A stretch of DNA of 64,000 bases, taken from assembly GCF_018873765.1 (NCBI RefSeq), contig NC_057919.1:67326984-67390983 (forward strand), given 5' to 3'. The stretch's first letter is position 1. Each line of letters opens with the position of its first letter. The position numbers and the translations under genes are program-made. A model generated the notes under the pieces. The model saw nothing but the letters and a program-made list of their open reading frames with translations, searched no databases and was not told where the DNA came from. Below are positions 35,830 to 48,960 of this stretch, piece after piece. The stretch comes from Telopea speciosissima. Taxonomy: Eukaryota; Streptophyta; Magnoliopsida; Proteales; Proteaceae.

Positions 35830-37800
35830 GAGATGAAAGTGGTTATTCAGGGAGTGGGAATCGCCATTTGAAATGCAAGTTAGAACACCATCTTTGGATG
35901 TGACTTGCAGTTGGTGATTAGCTGGCTGCATGACAGATCTGGTGGTGGGCCTTGGAGATACAATGATATGATTAAAAGGGCAAGATCTCCGAGCTCAAAC
36001 TTGTTTGAAGGATGAAATCAGCTAACTCTTTAGTGGATTCTTTGGGCCAGAGAGGGGGGTGAACAGAAGTTTGTTGTACCTAGGTACTGTTCCCATGGTT
36101 TATTATCTTTTGGGTCTTTGCCTCGGCCAGCTTGTTTTTCTATACTACTACTTCCACCGAAAGGGAGGGCAGAGGAGGCAGAATCAAATAAATAAGTAAG
36201 AGAACCTGTCATTAAATTTTAAGAGCATGTGAGGGATTCAAATAATTGAAGAGAAGGTTTTTGAGTGGCAGATAACTTTAGATGCTAATTCATGGGACTT
36301 GGTCTTATGTGTGACTTGGTGCCCACCAATCCTAGCTTAGTTTCATTATTTTTGTACCGGATTCCGTTTAGGTTTAGCTCCCCCACCTTTTCGTGTGAAG
36401 ATTCCTGGCAAACGTAAATCTCCATCCATGCATTTTTTTCTCTTCCCTTGCATCTCCATAATCTCTCTTTCTCTCTCCTCCTCTCTCTAATAAATTATTT
36501 GTGATATAGTTATAATTTCATTTCCTGATATTCTTTGTTGACTGTCTCAATTGGAACATTGGTTTCATAACAATTCATTCTATTATTGGAAACTCAAGTC
36601 ATGTTAACTCAGACCCAGCATTCTTTGTAATGTGTTGGTAAGTTTAATTTTAATTTAGCATTATAGACACATTGAAGTATAATGGCATGGAAAACTTTCA
36701 TAAGATTTTCTTGAATTTTTTTGTGGAACATTGAATTTTCTTAATCATGTTCCATGTGAATGAGGACTTGGAGTCTTTGTATGTGGTTCTGTTCAACATT
36801 GCTATGGATAATGAAGCTGGAAGTTTTACAGGATCATTGTTGAGAGACTGGTTTGGGTGGCGAAGATCCACAGACATTTGAATGACCAGGAACTCCCTTT
36901 GACCAGCCTCTTTAGTGATCTTCAAGTTAGCCCTATGGAAGTTCACTCTCAATCAGATTCAGGTGTATGGAACTTGAACTCCCCTGGAAAAATTCTTTTT
37001 GAGTCAATCAGCTGACATGCATCTCCAATCAAGGAACCTTTCCTGACAAATATTTTTTGGAATCCATTGATCCCTATTGAGTTTTTTCATTTTGTAATAC
37101 GGGCTGTTTGAGAGGAGATTCTAGAAGTTGAGCACTCTATAATTGGAAAGTTCCAATCGACAAACCTGTACCATCTGTGTAAATGTAACAGAGAATCTTG
37201 CTCATCTGTTGATCCAATGTCTTCTGGTGTCTTGGCTTAAAAAATTTGGAGTTGCTTTGTTTTTAACCAATTGGGTGTTTCAGGCATCCGCTAGCAACCT
37301 AATAGTTTATTGGAAGTCCAAGGGCAGCCTCTGTTCCTGGAGAGTTTGAAGGCAATAAAGAATATTGTAGTCTTGGGTCCGGAATGGGGTCTCTGCTTCT
37401 GGAAGTCATTGTCACAGTGCTAAGCACTTCTTTGTTACTTTGATATGGATCATCATGGTTCTCCTGATTCAGCATCTTGTCATTAGAGTCCACCGTCTTC
37501 AAGTTGGTTGAAGGTTAATGTTGATGTTGCAGTACTAAATTGTGCTATTGCAACTGATCAAGTAGTTAGGGACCAAACTGATTGGAGGTTTTGTTGCATG
37601 ATATTGTCTGTGCTATTCAGCTTTTCCAATGGAAGAGGTTGAGGCATTGGCGTTCTGTGATGGTTTGAAGTTGGTCTTGGAGGAGGATTTCCTCCCTCTT
37701 ATTCAATCAGTCAAGGATATCACTCAAGACATCAATACCTTTGTGGCTGCGTCCTTTGAATTGGCTTCTCTTTCTGTTGGTTAGGGCTGGGAACACAATG
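35830..37800 (+). mobile_element. Scattered LINE remnants (zf-RVT and RNase H)
   Basis: At 37165-37349 the plus strand reads CTICVNVTENLAHLLIQCLL followed by SWLKKFGVALFLTNWVFQ, the C-terminal zf-RVT pattern of plant LINEs. RNase H-like pieces follow at 37505-37720 (WLKVNVDVAVLN, MEEVEALAFCDGLKLVLEED). Another RNase H end, CDLQLVISWLHDRSGGGPW, is at about 35897-35955. All are broken and may come from more than one insertion. Confidence 0.65.
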
Positions 37801-38375
37801 TCACTATCTAGTATCAACATCATCTTTCTAGAATGACATCATGTCTTGACCTTAACTGAGTGTGGTGGCTTCCACCACATCCTATTATTCTTCCTTATCT
37901 ATCTGCTGATATGTAACCATAGCTGTACTCTATTTTTTATCAGTTTAGCAATTAATTTATACCTGTTAAAAGAAATAAGAAAAAAGAAGAAATAAAACTC
38001 ACTGATAAGAACTTTTACCCTAAGCTCAGGGTGGACGAGCATTTTCAATGGTAAAAGCCCACCAGTAATTGCCGTGAGCACCAGAAGAAGCATACATATC
38101 CTTAATGCCTCTGATTAATTACTCAACTTTTTACATTTGGCCCCTTAATTTTTGAAGACAGTCTATTCACTTGCATCAATCTGCTTTTTTCAGTGGACCA
38201 TTTTCCCAAGTCCCATGCCATTTGAACTTTGTGCTCATTTTTTTGTTCAATTTTAGATTGTATTCTTATTTAGGTTAAGTTATGTGTGACTTGATGTATT
38301 TTATGATAGGTTCAAGTTGTAAATGTTCATTTACTTTTCAAACATCAGAGATGAAGGTCTTTATTTTTTTAAATA

Positions 38376-38530
38376 GGGCAAGAGATCTCTACTTGGTCGC
38401 ATGGTCTCTACACAAGCGTCTGGGCCAATGGGTGAGCGCACCTGGGTATCTACCTAGGGGGCAGAGGCGTCATCTCACGGTGCCCTGTGAGAGGGCGTAG
38501 GAAACACCACCTAGTAGAGATCTTTTTCCC
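38376..38530. mobile_element. Mutator-type MITE
   Basis: The 155-bp element starts GGGCAAGAGATCTCTACTTG; the reverse complement of its end is GGGAAAAAGATCTCTACTAG, an inverted repeat of about 20 bp. A perfect 9-bp duplication TTTTAAATA flanks it (38367-38375 and 38531-38539), which is the length made by Mutator-like transposases. It has no coding capacity. Confidence 0.85.
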
Positions 38531-39633
38531 TTTTAAATAATAAAATTTATATGTTATTCTCAGAGTTTTTCTTTGGGTCCTTATATTAAAGGGTCAAAAC
38601 TGCATTGTTCTACTTGATTTTGGTCTTATTTTATTTTTATAACTTCTAATGAAGCCAAAATCTTGTGAATTCAAGTTGATTTTGTAACCAGAGTATTGAC
38701 TAGATATCTACTGGGTATAGAAATGTGACAGGTTTTTAGCAATTCTAGCTTTTAATTTGACATCCAAATGTCTCTGTATACCTAAATGTTCTTTGACTTT
38801 TGATGATATGTGGGATGGAGAATCTAATGAGTTCAAGAAAAGGACTTAGCCTTGAGTTCATTTCTTATTGATTACAACTCCCCTGCCATATTTTACAATT
38901 GCTTTAGAGAATTATTTTCAATTTTAATTTTCCCCCTTCTTTTGGGGAGGGGTGGTGAAGGTGGGATTTGGTTCCAGGCGTTGAGAATGACAACCCAAAG
39001 GCTTTACCGATTCTAGAAACACTAGGTGTGCTTGCTTAGGTTCTGTCACTACATCCTCCTCTTTTTTCTATTTTTCTGTGACTACATTGCAATTCCCTTG
39101 CTATTTAACTGAAGTTCTAGCTTGAGCTTCGAATCAGGGGTGTTCTCTCTTCAAAATCCAAGCATTCGCTGAAACCCTAACTTCCCAGTCTCAACACACT
39201 AAGATTTTTCTGCTGAATTTCAAACCAGCAACTCATATGCCTAACTTTCCATCAATTGTGCAGCCTCCGAAGCTTTTTGCTTGTCTCGTCTAAACTCACG
39301 TCCTTTGACTTCAGTTAATTTTCCCTCAAGAACCACAGCCTAGTTTTTGAGTTCCAACATCAATTCAATGTATTTTAGTAGTGTTCTTTGGAACCATGGA
39401 ATCCTACATGTCATGCCACAAAATGTAATGTTGCATTTACTTTTTCTGTGCTAGACATTCTGATTCTAATGAGTTTGGAGTGCCTACAAATTTTAACAAA
39501 CCATGCATGACCTAAATGATAGCAATAAATTCAGAGCTATTTTAATAGTTGAGCTCTTTATTAGTTTTTAATTGTTAGAATTGGATTGTGTTGATAGATT
39601 TGCTCATCAAAACTCATTCTTGTGTGGGTTGGC

Positions 39634-39635
39634 TC

Positions 39636-39678
<43 letters not shown>
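39634..39678. repeat. (CT)n(AC)n microsatellite
   Basis: About 22 bases of CT repeat followed by about 24 bases of AC repeat. Confidence 0.95.
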
Positions 39679-41929
39679 CTATGCACCCCTACCAAGATCT
39701 TTACTCTTTGTTCTCTTCCCACTAAGGGACCTCTTTTTCATGAGGCTTTTTGCCTAATTGCTCTCTACTCAGCTCAACTAAGCTTTTAATACCTTGCTTT
39801 TTTCTTTTCTTTGGTTTTTTGATTCATCCAGTTGATGATGCTAGAGGTGCGTTTCCATCCATTAATCACTCCCCATGGTTCGATGTTACCCTTGCAGACT
39901 TTGTAGTGCCATTTTTCCTTTGGTGTTGGTGTTGGTGTTTCCATTAGTTTGGTAATCAAGGTACGTTGTAGATCTCTCACTTGAATGTAGAGGTAGATAT
40001 ATTTGTTTTAATTTCATGAACATTGCTGGTGAAGAACCTTTATGATACATGATGCACTGGGGCAAAACCCTATACAATCCTCTTTATTTGTGCTTACATT
40101 TACATTGAAGGAACATGCAACAATATTTTTCATTTGTATTATTGTATAAGATTCATCTAAAGTGTGGTTGATCTTTTAACTTTTTTTTTCTCACAGTAAT
40201 GAAAGTTTCTACTTTCTCACACTAATTGAGGTTTACTTTATTTGGGATACTAAAGAGGAGTTTAACTCATTCTCTGCTTCCTTAGGAATAAGAAATACAC
40301 TATAATGTGGGTCAATGAGGCATTTATGTTGTTGATTGTTTATACATATATATTAATTTGGCAGAAAGCAAAGTTGCATAAAGTGGGCTACTTCAGATAA
40401 TAGGATTTTTACCCCCTTCTGTTTAGTTCTTTTGGTCTTTAGTCAGTTATTTAGTTTCCTTTATAACATTGCATTTGTTTTTCAACTTGATCTTTTATTG
40501 TGCCTAAATTTATTGGTACATCTCTTGTATTCTGCATATGAAATGTAATAGATGATTGGATTGAACAGATTAGCTATGGTTTATTACTGTCATCCATCAA
40601 GGTTGATCTAGTGATTCTTTAATGCTTTCGGTTCTTTTTTTCACTCTTAAGGCCCAAACATAAGTTGCAACCAGGAGATGCTTTGATAGAGAGGAGTCTT
40701 CTCACAAGCACTGACATAACAAAATTCTTGTGTTTTTTTCCCCTTGTTGGGGACCAGTAGAAATTTTATAGTGCTAGGGAAATAATGGTAAACTTATCCT
40801 ATATTAAATACTCATTAATTCTTCTGAAATAAAAAAGGGTCCAAAACTCGTTGATTCTTGCACACTGCACTTTACAAGTCCAAAGAACAGGCCTTTATTA
40901 ATTAATCAATTGATTTCTCTTGGTTATACGATGCTATTTGTTTTAGTTCTCTCTCTTATTAAAGGTTTGGGCTGCCAAGGCAAATGCCAAAGGTTAGGAC
41001 CGACTCCAAACTCACCCACCCAGGACCCCGCATAGGCGAGACCAGCACTGGGTAATGGCCCTTTTTAGTCTAGATATTCTTATTTCCATGTGTATTTTGT
41101 GATAATGATAATATTGCTACAAGTAGAAATTACTCTATTTGCTCAGTATGGCAAATAGAAACTCACTGTTGTACATAGTTATTAGGGTGCCGAGGCGAGT
41201 CATGGCAGTGGCCAGGTGCCTTGGCACCTAGGTGATGCCAAGTTGAGCACCATATTTGGATAACATCATGACCAGTCCAGTAATACATGCCAGTTCATAG
41301 GTTCATTTTCTTCTCTTCTCGTTAACCTCACGTTGTCTGTTGGATCTTCAGAAAGAATATACTAACCAGGACTTGCATTCCTGATTTCGTTGATATTTCT
41401 GACTCAAATATCACCTCTCATAAGACTCATTACAAATTGAATTTAATAACTTCATATTCAACTGCTTGTTTACCATGAGCTTGGCACTGTTACTGCTACT
41501 AATGTGTTGGAATCTAGGTGGGTACTTCCATGGGAGTAACCATTTAAGTTATGGAGTTGACATAGAATATATAGTGGGTAGGTGTACTACAGGTAGTAGT
41601 TTTAAATAGACTATTAGTTTGAATCTTTTCCTCTGTTCCTCTGTTATTATTTGATTTCGTGGATAAGGACTTTTTACTCAGCTCATTTGAATTGTTTTCC
41701 ATATCAGGGTGTATCTTTATTTCTTTGTTGGTACTATGCTCCCGTCTTTGTGATGTTGTGATATTGACCTTATCGTTGATTGAATGTCCGTCCATGTTGC
41801 AATGCATTTCATAGGCTCAGACATTGGTGTTGTCATTCATCTGGTTGTAAATATGCTAATCACAAATAGAAACTTGTACTAGGATAATTGATTCATAGAA
41901 ATAGTTTAAATGGAACTCACATGATCCAC

Positions 41930-42320
41930 AACTTCTTTTTTTGGATGAATAAAAATCATATTACAAAGAAAAGAAGGGGTGAATATACAAACCCGAGGGC
42001 AAAAAAAGGGAAAAAAAATTAGGGAACAAAGAAGATGGCATTCCAAATCTGTTCTAAAGAACGAGAGTTGGAAGTCCATCTCCGAAGGTTACGTTCCATC
42101 CAAATATGAGAAATAATACCACAATTAGCTAGCTTGCCCACAGAGTCACAAATAGTCTTTCCTCCATATGTGATATCGATCCAGAGCCACTCTCTCTGAA
42201 GGGGAAGATGTCTTTTTCTGCCTGGCCAGCAATAACTCAAGACTCTTGTCCAAATGGAGGATGCTAAGGGGCAGGAGAAAAACAGGTAGTTTACAGTATA
42301 CCACTAAGCATACCCAGCCT
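41930..42320 (-). mobile_element. Short 5'-truncated LINE 3' end
   Basis: The minus strand reads KLPVFLLPLSILHLDK, then in another frame SYCWPGRKRHLPLQREWLWI, KTICDSVGKLANCGIISHIW and MERNLRRWTSNSRSLEQIWN, the end of a LINE zf-RVT region. After a stop, the strand ends in AT-rich DNA and AAAAAAAG at about 41935, matching a 3' tail. The copy is only about 390 bp, a typical heavily truncated insertion. It is distinct in sequence from the other LINE remnants here. Confidence 0.75.
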
Positions 42321-42556
42321 TTTCCCTTCAATCAAATACCCATAATGTGTATTAATGCAATTACCGCAAACTTTGATAGGGTTAAAACTTCACATGTGAT
42401 TAGGTAGCCTAATTTTTACCCCCCAAAAAAAAAATTTGGGAGCCTAATAGTTCTTTTCCACAAAATTAGGTCCTTCATTTTAATAACCACATGTTTCCTG
42501 TAGGCATTTAAAATAGAGGTACAGGAAAGAGTTCAGATCTGCTACCCACATGGGAC

Positions 42557-42629
42557 GGTGGGGATAGATCTGAACCCTCCATGGGGTGTGGGAGCCACAC
42601 CACATGGAGGGGTCAGATCTATCCCTACC
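42557..42629. repeat. Near-perfect short hairpin
   Basis: The left arm GGTGGGGATAGATCTGAACC (continuing CCTCCATGGGGTGTGG) pairs with the right arm CACACCACATGGAGGGGTCA (continuing GATCTATCCCTACC). About 31 of 34 positions pair, with a loop of five bases (42591-42595). It may be a decayed foldback MITE; a small-RNA precursor is possible but unsupported. Confidence 0.8.
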
Positions 42630-43112
42630 AAAAGGTTCCTACCACTGGGGCATGTAAGAACTTAGCTCCGAAACTCAAACAATCCAACCCTTCTTGCCTA
42701 AGTTGTGAAAAACCCCTCTTGGCGATGCCCTGCACGTCCTCTCATTGGCCCCGTGCTGGTGTAGTGGCCATCCTAACTTTTTTATGCATCGAACCAGTTG
42801 CATCTACCATTCATTAGTTGCTGGTTGTAGAAGGATTATCTTCTTGGGAAGAAAACAATCTGCATGTACAGCAGAGCTAAATTTCAAGGCCTTCTGATTT
42901 CATTCATATGCTCATATATCTGTTCTTTACATTACAGCTCTTCCCCTGCCTTTTTTAATCCTAAGAGGAGACATTTTTATTTTTTACTTTTTTGTCAAAA
43001 CCAACAAATAAAGAATCATCTTTCTTCCCATCCACTGGCCAAGTGCCTCCTACGGTCCTACCTATACAATTTGACAACCCTCGTAGATATGCAGCCGAGC
43101 TCATCCCCTAAT

Positions 43113-46100
43113 TCACCGGAAATTTATCAGAGCATACGTCCCCAACAGCAATAACCGCACAGGGAATAGAAGCACAACAATCACAGGCATGTGCTGTGAT
43201 GCAATCAACCTACTGAACCGCTTCAATGTCTGCCTCCCATTCCTGAAAATACCAGACAAGTTGGGTAGGTGCTGACCCATGTTGCCAGATGCGACCAGAT
43301 TGTTTATGATGAAACCGGTATGGATGCTGCGAGGAACGATGAGGGGCCACCACATGTGGCGGCGTTGTTCCCTTCTAGTCTTCCTGATGTGGTTGAGCTC
43401 CTGTCGGATCACATTACGTACAGACTTGAAGTAGGAGTTCATGTCGTGGTCCCTGTAAATGGTGCCATCAGAGCCATAAGCTGACCGGTCACTAAGAATC
43501 TCAAGTGGGTGAGGCGAGTTCAAGAACACTCTCTGTGCAGCCCGGAGTTGCTTCTCCGCATCACTGGAATCTGACACAGGGCCTTTTAGAAGGTATAAAC
43601 CACTACCAGATGGGAGGAGGTGGTGTCCTGGAGAGAAATTTTCTTCTGGCTGTAAGATCAAAAACTCCCCCATGGGCGCATACAACAGTTTCTGTCACAA
43701 ATACAAAGAAAAACACATATTAGTACACCTATCCAAACACTAACATTGTGCATTGAATGGTAAGTGAACTGTTGATATGTAATTAGAGAGAGTTTTTGCC
43801 TGAATAATACCAAGCCACAAACAACTAGACCAAAAATACATTTATATTTTCAAAACAGAGCCACAGGCTTTTCACTTTAAATTTCATATAAGTTCTAACC
43901 CCTCCAAGATCCAAATCATTAGCACTTCCGAGATGTCAAGTATAAATGGCAATGTAGATTAAATCTTGGGTTGTACACAGAGTGCATATTGTTCAAATTC
44001 ACCAAGAGTAAACAGACAATACCTGGTTCTTCAGACATGGGTGGTTACGGAAGTTGGCATTAACAGCCTTGAGAAGTTCAGCCACGTGATCAGGGTAATT
44101 GCAAGAGAAGGCTCGGGGTACAATGTCTCGATGCATGGTAATTGCTTTAACATGTTTCTGTGGCAAGCCCAACTTGTGCAGCAGCTGATCCCCGCCACAC
44201 ATGATAGATGGGGCACCAAATGTTATAACAGGAAGTAAGGAGGATTGTGGGACTTCACCCCGTATCAAAAGCATGAGATTTATAAGCAATGACAAGCTAC
44301 CCCCAAGAGAATGCCCAGTCAAGCGGAAGGTTGCCGAATCACCACGAGACTTTAGGTGGGCATGGACTTCAGGTAGCATCTGTTCATACATACCTTTGGC
44401 AGCTTCATAAATCCCCCGGTGCACAGGTACATCTAGTCCCTGAACCAAAAAAACAGATATAATTCAAATATGAGGCTAAGCTTTACTAGAGAAGATAGTC
44501 TTTTATTTATCATGTACCAATCTCACAAGTAACTGTAAACCACTCAAAAGAGATGGCATGATAGGAAGGCATCCTACTATCAAATCAGTCACTAATAACT
44601 CAAACTGGTAATTAACACTTTAGCGAACAATGAAAAGAACTGATCAAGTCAATTACAGTTCTACCTCAAACTGAATGGGCTCAAAGAGTAGATTTGTTTG
44701 CCAAGAAGCCAATGATTCTGAACCCTGCACATTAAGATATTGATAGTCATATTGAAAGACTCCAACCAAATGCATTATTAGAGCTCTAATGATAAGATGC
44801 ACCAAATTGACTGTCGCACTAGACTCTGATAACTTGCTTGATTTTCAATAATCAAACAGATATAGGGAAAGGAGCACAAAAAAACCAATAGTCTGGCTAC
44901 TCTCTGGATGTAGCTGACCATTTATTGATGTCCAAATTGATCACAGAAACTTCCATTTACAGTATAGTCACCAGGAATTATAGATATTCTCTATTTCTAT
45001 CACTCATTTAGCAATCTAATCCAAAATGAGAGTTAATAGTGTATTCAGAAAGAGCAATCCCTCAGTCTTTTGTAGGGCAATCATAAACTAATTAGCAGAG
45101 TATGAAATTGGTTGTAAGGTGATAGAACAATTTCCATATACCTGAATAACAAAAAATCTCGTCCCACTTTGGTCATCATCACATATGAACCACTCACAGG
45201 GGGGTGAATGTGCTAAATTCAAATCCTTTGCAGCAGCTTGCTTTGTTTCCTCTGTCGCAACCACTGCTGTCACTGAATTAGTAGTTGCCACAAAAGAAGC
45301 CACCACTGAGCTTGTTATTTCAATATTGTCAGTAGCCCCTCCATCTCCGGGAGAGTCGTCCTTTGTTTCAGCCTTTGAGGATTTAAAAGGAAGAATGCTC
45401 TTTGTTTGAGAATGCAAATAGGAAGCAGCCGATGCAGCAATCTGATAGGCAGCAGATGCACTTATTTGGTGTTCATTCTTCTTTATCTGCTCCTCACCTT
45501 CTGATGCTTCTTCTGGCCTTTCTGTTTCTTGAACTTGAGCTTCGGTCTCCTCTTTTTCACCATTTTCTGACTGTAATTTCTTCTCTAGTGAAGAAGTAAC
45601 AAATTGCAGTCCATGATATTTCAAGAGATTTCCTGGCTAAAAATAAAAGAAGGGGACCAAAAAAAAAGGAAACCTTCATCAAAATTTTTAATGAACGTGT
45701 ATTATGAAAACTAGAACTACACAAAATAAAGATTTATAAGAAAACTGGCAAATCTGCATATGAGGACGCTGATTAAGAAAAAATTAAATTTGCGCTTCAA
45801 AATGGTATCCATGCAAAGCACACCCGCCAACAATCCTCTCCAGAAACTTGAAGGCCAAAAAAGGGGCCAAGAAAATCAGGAACTAGCACCTACATTTCAT
45901 CATGGAATGAATGATGTTCCCTGGAGAGGGAAAAAGAAAAGAAAGAAACATAGACTTTCCAACAGATAACATCTACAAAGGGGGGAAAAAAAACCATCAC
46001 AAACTTTTCCAGATCTTCCTTTTAGGCACAAATGTATAGCATTCTCAGATAAGTTGCTTCATTTACAATTGCTTTTATCTAATTTGAGGAACCCAGAATC

Positions 46101-47210
46101 CACTACTACATCAAAATCCTCCCTAATAAAATAGTTAATGGCTTCAAGCCAAATCTTGACATACTGAAGCATCCATTTTAGACAGGTAGCAAGCATGTAA
46201 AATATGCATATGAATAAGTCGCACTGTCGCCTTAAGACACATCGATTCTAAAATGCAGACACATCATACCAGACAATGAAAGTAAAGTGTGTAAAAAAAA
46301 AAAAAAACAAAAGCTTAGCAGGGGTTCCTCGGTTTGTATCTTTTACAACACAAAATTATCATCTCCAAAAGCTCAATTCTCAGCAAATGAAACCGGTAAT
46401 GGAAAAAATTATGGGTCATAACAAAATCTATGAACAGGCAATTGAGCAGGAATGGATTTGCTAATAGGGGTGTACCTTGATTTGGGGTATGGAATAAGCC
46501 AAGTTCCCCAAGTAAGATATTTTAGCGTACATCTTGGCTTCTGACAAGGACACCCGACGGAGCAACTTGGAGAAAGAATTCCTATCAAATTTGATCTCCT
46601 GCTGCTCAGCCTGCTCTTCCTCCTTCTCCTCCTTACCTTCATCAACACTACAAACCCCAGAGTCACCGTCATGGCAACAAGAACATTCGCCGCTTCGACC
46701 ACTCACCGCATCGTCGTCGGTGTTCTCTTCCTCTCGCTTCCCCAATTCCTCAATGTCAGAGTTACCCTGTTCCGACCAGAGAGACTTGACAGGAAGAATT
46801 TTCAAAACCCAACTTTCCGGCTTATCGCCGGACGTCATGGGCTCGTTCTCGTTACCGTCGTCGTTACCGTTGTAAGCCCCATCACCAGCAATTACTTGTC
46901 CATCTTCTCCGTTCCCGACGACAACAACGGCATCGTCGAGGGCGATACCGTCATTGCTCTTCTCAATTCCGGCACTGGGCCAGAGGGATACAAAAGGGTA
47001 CGTGAAGGAAAACCTCGATGACGAAGAGGGTCTCTGAGAAGGCGCAGCTGTGGCGGTCGAATTCTCCAGAGAAACTCCATTAGAATTGGTGGAACGCCCC
47101 AGAGCGCAGAAATGCGCCGGGTGTGACCGGCCCTCGACAGCTCCAGCCACGGAAATGGGTGAAGAAAGCCCCGCGGCATGAATCCCTGCTTTGAAACACA
47201 GGCTGTCCAT
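43113..47210 (-). CDS. PLIP2: Plastid lipase, PLIP2/PLIP3 type
   Basis: Five exons (47210-46476, 45636-45142, 44724-44665, 44439-44023, 43691-43113), all phase 0, give 761 residues. An in-frame TGA lies two codons before the start. The N-terminus [20 protein letters not shown], exon phrases such as [40 protein letters not shown] and [16 protein letters not shown], and the end [20 protein letters not shown] match the Arabidopsis plastid lipases PLIP2 (At1g02660) and PLIP3 (At3g62590). The lipase class-3 triad is complete: Ser474 in GHSLGG, Asp535 in [10 protein letters not shown] and His651 in RDHDMNSYF. The first 60 residues fit a chloroplast transit peptide. Family members are phospholipase A1 enzymes on thylakoid or envelope lipids that feed jasmonate synthesis, and PLIP2/3 respond to ABA. 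I cannot tell PLIP2 from PLIP3, so the symbol is tentative. An acidic stretch (about residues 150-215) and the coding variable part of exon 2 make it somewhat longer than the Arabidopsis proteins. Confidence 0.92.
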
Positions 47211-47268
47211 TCTTCAATCTTTGCCTCCCTCCGTCTGTGTTTGTGCCTTACTATCTACAGTTCTACAC

Positions 47269-47306
<38 letters not shown>
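47269..47306. repeat. (CT)n(AT)n microsatellite upstream of the lipase gene
   Basis: About 22 bases of CT followed by about 16 of AT, beginning roughly 60 bp before the lipase start codon, so probably in its 5' leader, where GA repeats are common in plants. Confidence 0.9.
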
Positions 47307-47307
<1 letters not shown>

Positions 47308-48335
47308 CGGAAGGGAAGAAACGAAAATTTCGAATTAAAATGGAATTACAACGAGCAGCTCCGAAGTGTACGGTTGTAACTCGACCAAAATCGGTGACCA
47401 ACCGTACGTAACGTCTCTCTTCCCTCTTCTTCTTCTTCGTCGTCCCTGAAGAAACTCGTTATACTCCTCAAAATAACTAATCAAATTAATAAGTATTCGT
47501 TTATTTGGAAGAACAAAAAAACGAAACTTTTTTATTCCTGATTTGAATAACTCTTTTTGAAGCCAAGCGGCAAAAGCTCCTCTTGCGTTCTAAACTTTAA
47601 TCCAAACTCCTCTTTGTGAAATTCTGAATAGGTCAAGAGGGACAAGAATCAGTGCTGGCGTACGCCACACTGCACTGCCGGACAGAAAATTGTTTCTCTT
47701 AATTCAATTATTAAAGAGAGAAAATGGGAGTTTAATTGGTCCCAGGAGGGTGGGAGGGAGGGTTATAAAGTGGTGTCAGATTAAAGCTGTGGTTTTTGCG
47801 TGTGAACAGAGAGGTGTCGGGAGGCGGAGGAGGAGGAGATGGTGGGCCCACGACACCGTCAAAAGAGAGATTGCTTGAAATATCCAGGGATTGCCACGTC
47901 AGTAGATGCATATGACCTAAATATTAAACGGTGACGTGTCCCTTAAGCGCCATGTTTCTTCCCTTTAGAGTCTCTCTCTCTCTCTCTTTCTCTCTATCTT
48001 TCTTCTGTCTATAAAATAAGATTTTTTTTTTTTTTGGAGATTCTGGAGGACACGTAGTTGTAGACGTATCTATGAACTCGTTTTGGCATATTATTACCTT
48101 TTGTTCTTTAAGCCACCAGACCGTAAATACGGTATACAATACATCATTAGATATAAAACTCCATTCTTTCTTTATTAAGTGGATTGTACACCCTAAAACT
48201 TTAGATGGGACCACCTTCGGCCTTCACCGTCCAAAAAGGTTACCTTTGAGATTGGGTTTTTTTTTTTTTTGGTTCGTATGATTGATTGTACAAGGGGATT
48301 TTAGTTATTACAAATGACAATAATAATAATAATAT

Positions 48336-48675
48336 AAATTCAATTAATAATATAATCACATTTAAGTAAAGAAATCCAACATAATCTCATTAAAAGATGA
48401 AAGTTACTCTTGATATCTCTTCTTTAAAATATTTTTATAATTATACTATCAACCATTGGCATGGAAAACCCCTTGAGAAGATTTTGTCCATCATATAGGA
48501 TTGTCAGAATTCTTGCCAATGGTTACACATATCAATTTATCACCCTTCGCAAAAGCTAATCCTAGTAATAAATTCAATTGATAATATAATCACATTTAAG
48601 TAAAGAAATCCAACATAATCTTCATTAAAAGATGAAAGTCTACTTTGAATTTCTCTTCTTTAAAATATTTTCATA
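48336..48675. repeat. Direct repeat of about 105 bp
   Basis: The block 48336-48440 (containing AATATAATCACATTTAAGTA and AAGAAATCCAACATAATCTC) returns at 48569-48675 with a few changes and small indels. About 130 bp lies between. It has no coding content and may be the end pair of a small element or an old local duplication. Confidence 0.8.
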
Positions 48676-48748
48676 GGTTAGCTGTGATAGCTAGAGTACT
48701 AAGACTAAATTTAATATTTTGGGTGACGTATCATCTTTCTTGGTTTAA

Positions 48749-48960
48749 GGCTATGTTTGATTGACTAGAAATGGATAGAAAAAAAAAAAATTTATTTTTT
48801 TTTTAATTTGAGGAGAGAGATAGACATATACATCAATCATTGCATCGTCATGATTTTTTGTCATCATGACACAATGAATAATTTATGTGTCTATCTCTCT
48901 CTTCAAATTCAAAAAATTTGAATTTTTTCTTTTCTTTTCTTATTTACTTTTCTACTCAAC
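48749..48960. mobile_element. MITE-like copy related to 35559-35698
   Basis: It shares GGCTATGTTTG, a TCATGA-rich middle, GTGTCTATCTCTCTCTTCAA and AAATTCAAAAAATTTGAATT with the element at 35559. TTGACTAGAAA near its left end pairs with TTCTACTCAA at its right end. The target duplication is unclear. Confidence 0.5.

Larger units (their letters stand above)
34990..43100. other. Gene-free spacer with LINE pieces and MITEs
   Basis: No intact host gene is visible in 8 kb. A run of about 17 C lies at 35219-35235. LINE fragments, two MITEs, a CT/AC microsatellite and a hairpin are listed separately. The segment 39100-39400 is less AT-rich and reads partly like leader or coding DNA, but no frame is convincing. 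Confidence 0.5.

Noticed and set aside
46534-47021. Two plus-strand frames of about 115 codons
   Set aside because: They are shadows of the first exon of the plastid lipase gene.
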